From positions 11,563,952-11,627,951 of the forward strand of contig NC_061801.1 of the NCBI RefSeq assembly GCF_021462225.1: 64,000 bases of DNA, written 5' to 3'. How positions within the stretch are numbered: position 1 is the stretch's first letter; every line of letters begins with the position of its first letter. A program made the position numbers and the translations under genes. The notes beneath the pieces are model-generated. The model was not told the origin of the DNA, made no database searches, and was given only the letters and a program-made list of their open reading frames with translations. Shown piece by piece: positions 56,700-64,000 of this stretch. This DNA comes from Girardinichthys multiradiatus (lineage: Eukaryota; Chordata; Actinopteri; Cyprinodontiformes; Goodeidae).

Positions 56700-58277
56700 C
56701 ACTGCTCAAAATAATAAAGGGAACACTCAAATAACACATCCTAGATCTGAATGAATGAAATATTCTCATTGAATACTTTGTTCTGTACAAATTTGAATGT
56801 GCTGACAACAAAATCACATAAAAATCATCAATGGAAATCAAATTTATTAACCAACGGAGGCCTGGATTTGGAGTCACACACAAAATTAAAGTGGAAAAAC
56901 ACACTACAGGCTGATCCAACTTTGATGTAATGTCCTTAAAACAAATCAAAATGAGGCTCAGTATTGTGTGTGGCCTCCATGTGCCTCTATGACCTCCCTA
57001 CAACGCCTGGGCATGCTCCTGATGAGACGGTGGATGGTCTCCTGAGGAATGTCCTCCCAGACCTGGACTAAAGCATCCGCCAACTCCTGGACAGTCTGTG
57101 GTGCAATGTGACGTTGGTGGATGGAGCGAGACATGATGTCCCAGATGTGCCCAATCAGATTCAGGTCTGGGGAACAGGCGGGCCAGTCCATGGCTTCAAT
57201 GTCTTCATCTTGCAGGAACTGCTGACACACTCCAGCTACATGAGGTCTAGCATTGTCCTGCATTAGGAGGAACCCAGGGCCAACCGCACCAGCATATGGT
57301 CTCACAAGGGGTCTGAGGATCTCATCTCGGTACCTAATGGCTGTCAGGCTACCTCTGGCGAGCACATGGAGGGTGGTGCGGCCCTCCAAAGAAATGCCAC
57401 CTCACACCATTACTGACCCACTGCCAAAATGGTCATGCTGAAGGACGTTGCAGGCAGCAGATCGCTCTCCACGGTGTCTCCAGACCCTGTCACGTCTGTC
57501 ACATGTGCTCAGTGTGAACCTGCTTTCATCTGTGAAGACCACAGGGCACCAGTGGCAAATTTGCCAATCCTGGTGTTCTCTGGCAAATGCCAAGCGTCCT
57601 GCACGGTGTTGGGCTGTGAGCACAACCCCCATTTGTGGACATTGGGACCTCATACCATCCTCATGGAGTCAGTTTCTAACCGTTTGTGCAGACACTTGCA
57701 CATTTGTGGCCTGCTGGAGGTCATTTGGGCTCTTAGCAGTGCTCCTCCTGTTCCTCCTTGCACAAAGGCGGAGGTAGCGGTCCTGCTGCTGGGTTGTTGC
57801 CCTCCTACAATCTCCTCCACATCTCCTGGTGTACTGGCCTGTCTTCTGGTAGCGCCTCCAGGCTCTGGACAGTACGCTGACAGACACAGCAAACCTTCTT
57901 GCCACAGCTCACATTGATGTGCCATCCTGGATGAGCTGCACTACCTGAGCCACTTGTGTGGGTTGTAGAGTCCGTCTCATGCTACCACGAGTGTGAAAGC
58001 ACCACCAACATTCAAAAGTGACCAAAATATCAGCCAGAAAGCATAGGTACTGAGAAGTGGTCTGTGGTCCCCACCTGCAGAACCACTCCTTTATTGAGTG
58101 TGTCTTGCTAATCGCAAAAGATTTCCCCCTGTTGTCTATTCCATTTGTACAACATGTGAAATTAATTGTCAATCAGTGTTGCTTCCTAAGTGGACAGTTT
58201 GATTTCACAGAAGTTTGATTTACTTGGAGTTATATTGTGTTGTTTAAGTGTTGCCTTTATTTTTTTATCGAGCAGTG
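56700..58277 (-). mobile_element. Tc1-like transposon, full length but inactivated (copy C)
   Basis: Left terminus CACTGCTCAAAATAATAAAG and right terminus (inverted) CACTGCTCGATAAAAAAATA, both next to TA (56698-56699 and 58278-58279). Contains a transposase on the minus strand in one unbroken frame except for three stops. Family distinct from the other Tc1 copies in the window. Confidence 0.92.
56958..57980 (-). pseudogene. Tc1 transposase with three in-frame TGA and E-to-G in the triad
   Basis: Start ATG at 57980 ([20 protein letters not shown]). The frame runs 340 codons to GHTQY at 56958 without any indel. Stops are TGA at 57911-57909, 57671-57669 and 57404-57402, where related elements have Arg, Arg and Trp. 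D1 is in VFTDESRF and D2 in MQDNARPH, but the third acidic residue is lost (NLIGHIWD, not NPIEHIWD). 34 residues lie between D2 and that Gly. Confidence 0.92.
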
Positions 58278-58279
58278 TA

Positions 58280-60230
58280 TAAATAACTCTTAAAATCACC
58301 ATCTATTTGGGACAGAGATAAAGACAAAATTTATATTATTAATCATTTGCACCAATCTTAAAGCAGTGTTAATAAACTGGTATGATTTTGTTCTACGTAG
58401 ATAAAGCCTCTGGTTCTTTGATCCCTCTTTGGGTCCAGTTCTTTTATGTAAATGTCGCACAGCTACAGTGGAAAAAAGGAGCAAATTCTTCAGGATTTAA
58501 GTGTCTGTTGTTTCATTCATCATTGTTGTGGCTAAGCATGGAATGGATACCCATATGAAGGTATAGACGTATTTAAAAAGGTTACGGTTTCAAAAATATT
58601 AAATATTAAATATTTCAGTCCCACCATTCCAATGGTCCAAATACTTTTAACAAGATACCAGAAAGTGCTGGAGTGGCTGGAGTCTTTTATATTTAGCACA
58701 AAACAATAAATTGGTGCCCCTCCCCCACCTGTTGCTGTGTTCCACTTTTCTCTTTGTTAGAAGCCAGAATAGTTTGATTTCTACTACTAATTTTAAGTGT
58801 TTATTTTCCATTTTTCTTTTAGAATGTGTCAAAACCTAAATAACAAATGCAACGTAAACATTCACCAAGCAGCAATAGAAATAGTTGTTGTTTCTCTGCA
58901 TCAAATAAAAGAAGTTTGATTATTCTATATAATTTAGTTTCACATTTGGTGAAAACGCTATGAAACTATGTAATTTCACCTAATGTTACCACACCAACAG
59001 ACTGTCATACTGGACCAGACCCACCTGTGGACATGTTAAGCAAAGCTGATTGCAGGAACTTCATCTATAAACAGAGATGACTGCTGTGTTACACGCTTGT
59101 GCAGTATATCTTACCTTCTCTGCAACAGAGATCCTGAGCTACCTTTTCTCCCTTTTGTCATTTGGTGTTACTTGTGAAAAAATATCAGTAATTGTTGCCA
59201 TAGAAACTGGCCCTTAGCTCGCTAGGGGCAGAGTTAAACAACTTATTTTGGCTGTTTTTGTATGGACGTTTCTGTATTAAAACCAGTGACAATGGAATAA
59301 CAAGCTGTTGATTAATTTATTTATGGTCACCTTATTTGCATTATTTAAACTTTAACTACATCAATAACTTGAGAAAAGAAACTTTGCATTATCATCTCAA
59401 ATCCCACATGCATATCATCAGCCATATCCATAGTAGGGGTTGGCAATGTGAACTTAAAATGTTATGATGTTTTGGGATGTTTTGGGAAGAAACAATACTA
59501 TAAATACCTGTTATTAATTTGTAAATTCAAGATCTGACTAGTGAATGCAACAGCTTCAAGTTGTCTTTAAAAGCAACAGGATGTACAACAAATATTTTCA
59601 TTACATTTTGTGATCCTCTAGGTTTTGCAGAGTAATCAAAAAGCCAGTACAAAATTAGGATAATTGCATGACAACCTTTCATGTCTGAAAATGTCAGGCA
59701 GTGTAACAAACCAGTAATGACAGCACTTGTGTGCACTCAATCATTTGTGTTCCCGTTAATCGGTATTAGACAACAACTGTTGCACTGATAACCTAAAAGA
59801 GTGTTTTGTTCCACAGGGTAAATGTCAATGAATGCCTTCCAGCAACAACATTTCATCTCCAAGACTCCACATTAAAGCAGTGCTACTGCTGTGGTAAAAG
59901 GCCTACAAGTAATGCTTCATTAATAATTCTCCTTGATTTATTTTGCATTCCACAGCTCAAGATCAAAAGTGTACTTAGTTTTACATTGCAGCTGACAGGA
60001 GAGGAAATTCCCATTCTCATCATATAACTGAATGACAGAGGTTGCAAACAGCCAATCCCCTCTCAGCTTTGTTGTTAAATTTACATGACAGTTTATATGA
60101 GAACGATGAGTCATTTGGAAATCAGATGATTGGAAACCATCATCTAATGCTCTGTATATTGGAGCCTTAGGCTACTTGTCATCTTCATAGTGAGGACAAG
60201 TGAGAACCTTTAGGTTGTGTAGGAACATGG
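58280..60230. other. Intergenic DNA, nothing recognised
   Basis: About 2 kb of AT-rich sequence without recognised genes, RNA genes or repeats. Confidence 0.45.
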
Positions 60231-60234
60231 ATAA

Positions 60235-60475
60235 ATGACCAAGTGTTGGACAGGATTCCATCTGTCAGTCCATCACAGATACACAGGGACACTAATATAC
60301 GGTCAACCTAACTTTTATCTTGTTGGATATGGCATAACACTGGAACACCAGGAAAACTGACAGCAGGCACAGGAACAGACGCAGGAATAATATGTAGACT
60401 ACACAGAACAGCCAGGGCTGGGGTTGCCCCAGCTGAGAGGCAACAACCCTAACCACTGTTCCACCTGTCACATTG
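60235..60475 (+). repeat. Diverged teleost dispersed repeat
   Basis: 'ctgtcagtccatcacagata' at the left, and 'gaggcaacaaccctaaccac' with 'tgttccacctg' at the right, follow the order of the common fish repeat that also contains the box at 5721-5822 ('ccagtccatcgcagg ... gaggcaacagtgctaaccac'). Confidence 0.5.
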
Positions 60476-60929
60476 CTGTATTTTCATAGTTTTTTTTCTT
60501 TTACTTGTTTGCCACCAGGGCAGTCACAGTCCTGACTCAGAACCAGGGGCCAAATCTAAGCACGCTACCTACGCACACTGTTACAGAAACTCGTGGATGC
60601 CTACAGCAGCAGCATTGTGCAAGGGTAAAGAGCTGCTTACATTAAGGGTCAGGGTAGGAAGGCAACATGCTGTGATCACCATGTTTATACCGCTCAAGCT
60701 GGTGTAGCATTATGTCTGCTTAATTTAAGGAACAGGAATGAAAAACTGGGCTTCTGCAGTAATGTTATGTCACAGCAGCACTGAAAGAATATAAGCTCAG
60801 GCTTAACATAATATTGAGGTACGGTAAATTATCAAAGTAGTGCATAATTATGAAGTGGAGGAGCTGCAGTTATTTAAAATTTGCTTGTAAAAGTCCATTG
60901 AGAGGACACATAATTGTTCACTGCACTCT

Positions 60930-61300
60930 ATGGAAGAGAGGCAAAAAGCCATGAAAACCCATTTAAAGATTGTCATGCAGCAAATGGAACAAACATGTAG
61001 AAAACGGGATTCTGGTTAAATGAGACCCAGTTGTAACTTCATCCTACATAAAAAAAAACTAACAATAAACATCACTGTGAAGACTTCTTTCCTCTGTGAA
61101 ACATGGGCGTGGCAGTGTCATGTCGTAATGATCCTTCTCTTTAATAGGGATGCTGGTCAGAGCTGAGGGGAAAATGGATGGCGCCAAATACAGGACAATA
61201 CAGTCACTGTCATGCTCAGTGACAGACCATAAATACAGCAAATGGATTGTAACAAAGCAAACAGATGATGCACCTGGTCCACAGGCCCACAAGGACGTCT
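60930..61300 (+). pseudogene. Decayed Tc1 transposon fragment
   Basis: 'aaatgagaccc' (SDET-like), 'gtgaaacatgggcgtggcag' and 'atggatggcgccaaatacag' with 'gacaat' match the catalytic-core region of fish Tc1 transposases. Frame broken throughout. Confidence 0.65.
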
Positions 61301-62784
61301 TATATTGTTAAATGGCGTCATTCGGCTGCACTGGAGCCTTTTCCTTGGCTCCTTTGCCTGCATCATATGAGTGAGTCAGATTTCAAGCAGACAAAGCTCT
61401 CACACAGTTCCTGCCTCAAATAAAAAATTGGTTTGTTGATTTCCTTTTAAACACATTGGATTTTGACATTTTCAAAATTTGAATTGAGAAATGATGGAAA
61501 ATGAGGTATTTAGTGAAGCGCAGGTTCACTGGGTTTAAGATTTAAATCAGTTAAATAGAGTTAAATTAGAATTAGTGAACTTAACGTTAATTTAATAAAC
61601 ATCATCCAGTAGGCTTGTTTAAAGTCACATACCTGAGGCATATCTGAAGACAAGGAAAGGTCAGTGAGAAAAGCTAAAGTAGCTTCTCAGTATGACTAAA
61701 TGGATCTGATTGATTTCAAGTTGCATATTTTCCCCCAGTCGGTTTGACTTCGCAATTCCAAGCACACAGATATGATGATATTAACAGCTGAATGTTAGCT
61801 GATATATTTATATGACCTGCTTTCTTGTCCTTAACTGTGGAAGGTATGACTGTTGTTATTTATGCCACTTTCTACTCTTGCATCGATTGTTGGTCACTGA
61901 AACCTCCAACAAATACCATTAATTTATTGTAGGCTGTAGGATCAACATAGGTTCTCTATCATTTTTGCAATTAGTTTTAGGAAAATAACCAACCTAATAG
62001 CATGGTATGGGATTGATTGTACCTATAGTTGTCAAAAAACTAAATAAAGATTTTTTTTTTTCTCAGAGTCATCAATATGTTTAGGAATGGATGAATGGAT
62101 AATGAATGCACCTTTTCAAATCAGTGTTTTATAAACATTGATTTGAACCAATTGTCAGTTTTCTAAATTGCTTTTAATTGTGAATTATTCCATCTATGCA
62201 AAATTTATTAAAGCTACAAAAAAGACAACTAAGCCCAAATCAGCTCTAGATTGAACATTTTAAAGATAGCTACTACATGACTCTAGCTTAGCAATGAAAA
62301 CTGGTTTCAAATCAAATCTAGTATGTGAGTTTTAAAAGGTAACATTATGTGAGCTTTTAATACAAACCAAAACCAACTTAAAAAAAACCACAAAAAAAAA
62401 AAAAACACTGACACATAAAATTGACAAAACACCTCTTTACCTCAAGGTTTGGTGTGTTCCACAAAATCAACTCTGCTGATTGGACAAATATGAGCCATGA
62501 ACACCCTTTCATGCAGCCTTACAGTGTTTGTAACAAGCACTGTGACAACCTACACCGGCCTATGTACAATAGGAACGCAAAGCATCAAGCCGTAGGACTC
62601 TGGTCAAACTGTGATTTAATAGATTTAATAGATTTGATCGTACACAATAATTATCCAAAGTTTAAAGCAGGATGGGAAGTGCGGGTCTTTTATCTCTTTC
62701 AATATATTTGCCAGTCAAATCAGTTGATAAATCAGATGAGATAAATCAGTTGACAAATGGAAGCAAATGTGTCCCAATATTCAA

Positions 62785-63140
62785 ATTAAAATGTATTAAT
62801 AAAATGCTTTTTCATTTTCAAAATGAAGCTACATCTTAAGACTCATAAATAAAATTTAAAAGAAATCATTCAAACTGCATTTTCATTTTCTTTTCCAAGA
62901 CTGCTCAATTTGTAAATTAATTAAAATGATAAATAAAACGTTTAACATTTCATTTTCAAAAGATGTCTCAGCAAAAAGTGACCAAAATTCATTTTGAAAT
63001 GTCAAATTAGAAAATTAAAATGTATTAACAGAAATTCTTTTTCATTTTAAAGTCATAGCCGCATTTTTTGACTCATAGATAAAATTGCTAATAGATAATC
63101 CAAACTGCCTTTTCATTTTCTTCTTTAAGATTGCTCATTG
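62785..63140. repeat. Imperfect tandem duplication, period about 231 bp
   Basis: The block from 'attaaaatgtattaataaaa' (62785) to 'aagactgctca' (about 62908) recurs from about 63016 to 63137 ('attaaaatgtattaacagaa' to 'aagattgctca'), with roughly 80% identity by eye. The spacer also holds CATTTTCATTTT motifs. Confidence 0.65.
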
Positions 63141-63239
63141 TGTGACACAACTAAAGAGCAAACTAAGAGGAAAATGATTTTTTGATTTTATGCCCGCACC
63201 CGCAGAAAGTGTTCCATAAATCAGTTTGACTTCGCAATT

Positions 63240-63487
63240 CCAAGCGGCGCAGGAGAATGACGTCAGTGGCAACTCTTCTTCTCCTGTTCCAGACCGTACC
63301 ATGATGCATCTTGTACGTAAGGTGGCGGAGACTGCACGCAACATGGCGCTCCCTCATACCATCGCACAAGCCTTGTGTTTGCGGCTGATTTTGTGAGAAG
63401 CATGTGTCTGCAGCGCAGTTTTTGACTTGCAGTTCTAGATCCCTTCTCCTCCGCGGCAGAGCCATCTATTGCCTTGTCCGAGTCAAC
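63240..63487 (+). promoter_or_regulatory. CpG-richer TATA-less promoter of a plus-strand gene
   Basis: The only clear concentration of CpG in the right part of the window. It contains ATGGCGCTCC in a YY1-like AACATGGCG context near 63340 and a short upstream frame (MALPHTIAQALCLRLIL). It lies just before an ATG exon with a consensus donor. It could also drive minus-strand transcription, but no MAST exon is seen nearby. Confidence 0.45.
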
Positions 63488-63505
63488 ATGGATGGCGAAC
63501 GGAAA
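63488..63505 (+). CDS. Possible first coding exon of an unidentified gene (MDGERK)
   Basis: ATG GAT GGC GAA CGG AAA is followed by GTAAGC, a good donor. The upstream DNA is CpG-richer. Six codons are too few to identify the product, and later exons would lie beyond the window. It may be coincidental. Confidence 0.35.
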
Positions 63506-63535
63506 GTAAGCATTAAACGTGAATCAATTTGCTTA

Positions 63536-63592
63536 TTCAATTCAATTCAATTCAAAGATACTTTATTGATCCCCGAGGGGAAATTAGAATTT
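63536..63592 (-). repeat. LINE 3' tail with (TTCAA)n
   Basis: TTCAATTCAATTCAATTCAA followed by 'agatactttattgatccccg' and 'aggggaaatta' is the reverse form of a widespread fish LINE 3' terminus. Same type as at 50.33 kb but better preserved. Confidence 0.7.
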
Positions 63593-63764
63593 AATTATTT
63601 TAATTATTTAATACCATTTGCTTACCTAGTTGACACTGCTCTATGACATGAATAACAATACCATGAAAGACCTCAGTACACCATGTGCAACTCAGAAACA
63701 CTGAATAATTTGCAGGTTGCAGCACTAGTGGCCATTTTATTTATCATTGTTTTCTGAAAATATG

Positions 63765-63860
63765 CAGACAGGAAATGGGTGTAGAGAGGTGGAAAACGTA
63801 CGGCAAACATCGCCGGGCTGGGACTCGACCCTGGTACAGCTGTGTCGAGGACTGAGGCTT
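63765..63860 (+). repeat. Teleost dispersed repeat fragment
   Basis: 'catcgccgggctgggactcg' and 'tgtcgaggactgaggcttcc' match a common fish repeat box. An (AT)n run follows at 63882-63902. Confidence 0.45.
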
Positions 63861-64000
63861 CCTTATATGGAACTCATACATGGAATATATATATATATAT
63901 ATTATGGACCAATATCTAACATAAACAATAACCTTTTTTCACAGTTCTCTGAAAAACTTCACACATAATGACAAAATAATTAGCAAGAGACAAATAAGTT

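Noticed and set aside
56958..57980. Three in-frame TGA codons as selenocysteine sites
   Set aside because: They replace Arg, Arg and Trp in a Tc1 transposase that has also lost its catalytic Glu; no SECIS-like structure was noticed. Ordinary decay explains them.

Overview
The window is vertebrate genomic DNA, almost certainly from a teleost fish. It is AT-rich and intron-dominated, and it carries dense Tc1/mariner transposons, fish-type LINE 3' tails, tRNA-derived SINE sequence and palindromic MITEs. I see no bacterial-type operons, rRNA or CRISPR arrays. The species cannot be fixed from the sequence.

One gene dominates: a MAST-family (microtubule-associated serine/threonine) protein kinase on the minus strand, best matched to mast4. 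Twenty constitutive coding exons run from 26392 down to 118. They join in a perfectly consistent reading frame (2588 nt) and cover the N-terminal MAST region (DUF1908), the complete AGC-type kinase domain and the first part of the region after the kinase. The last exon seen ends in phase 1 at 118, so the PDZ domain and C-terminus lie beyond the left edge. Upstream are three alternative 5' ends, all of which leave phase 2 and fit the same common exon at 26392: a first exon at 31760-31845, a two-exon start at 44290-44336 plus 41704-41784, and a 32-nt microexon at 51870-51901 that must be fed by a promoter further upstream. The locus therefore looks built to give one kinase core several different N-termini.

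The introns and the upstream region hold the mobile DNA. Left to right: a decayed Tc1 piece (3.5-4.0 kb), a tRNA-derived SINE (4.67-4.90 kb), a decayed DD34E Tc1 element with a small nested insertion (5.57-7.17 kb), a palindromic MITE (9.6 kb), a Tc1 scrap (10.5 kb), a THAP-domain relic joined to a 5'-truncated Tc1 (16.2-17.8 kb), an older DNA-transposon remnant next to a solo Intruder-like end (18.7-19.65 kb), a second MITE (20.0 kb), a LINE tail (21.4 kb), an RTE/Rex3-like LINE fragment (22.2-23.3 kb), Tc1, LINE and MITE relics (28.5-29.6 kb), a tiny Tc1-type MITE touching a nearly complete Tc1 copy (33.5-35.0 kb), a DD38E Intruder-like element (37.8-39.4 kb), a Harbinger-like element (47.3-48.0 kb), a LINE reverse-transcriptase end (50.3-50.8 kb), a 1.1-kb retroposon with a 15-bp target duplication (54.7-55.8 kb) and a Tc1 element with a dead catalytic triad (56.7-58.3 kb). 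No MAST exon is interrupted by any of them.

At the right edge, a CpG-richer, TATA-less stretch (63.24-63.50 kb) looks like the promoter and first exon of a different gene on the plus strand. I found no convincing new molecular system. The most interesting points are the multi-promoter architecture of the kinase and the structures of several transposons, notably inverted repeats that include the transposase C-terminus and complementary damage in two sister Tc1 copies.
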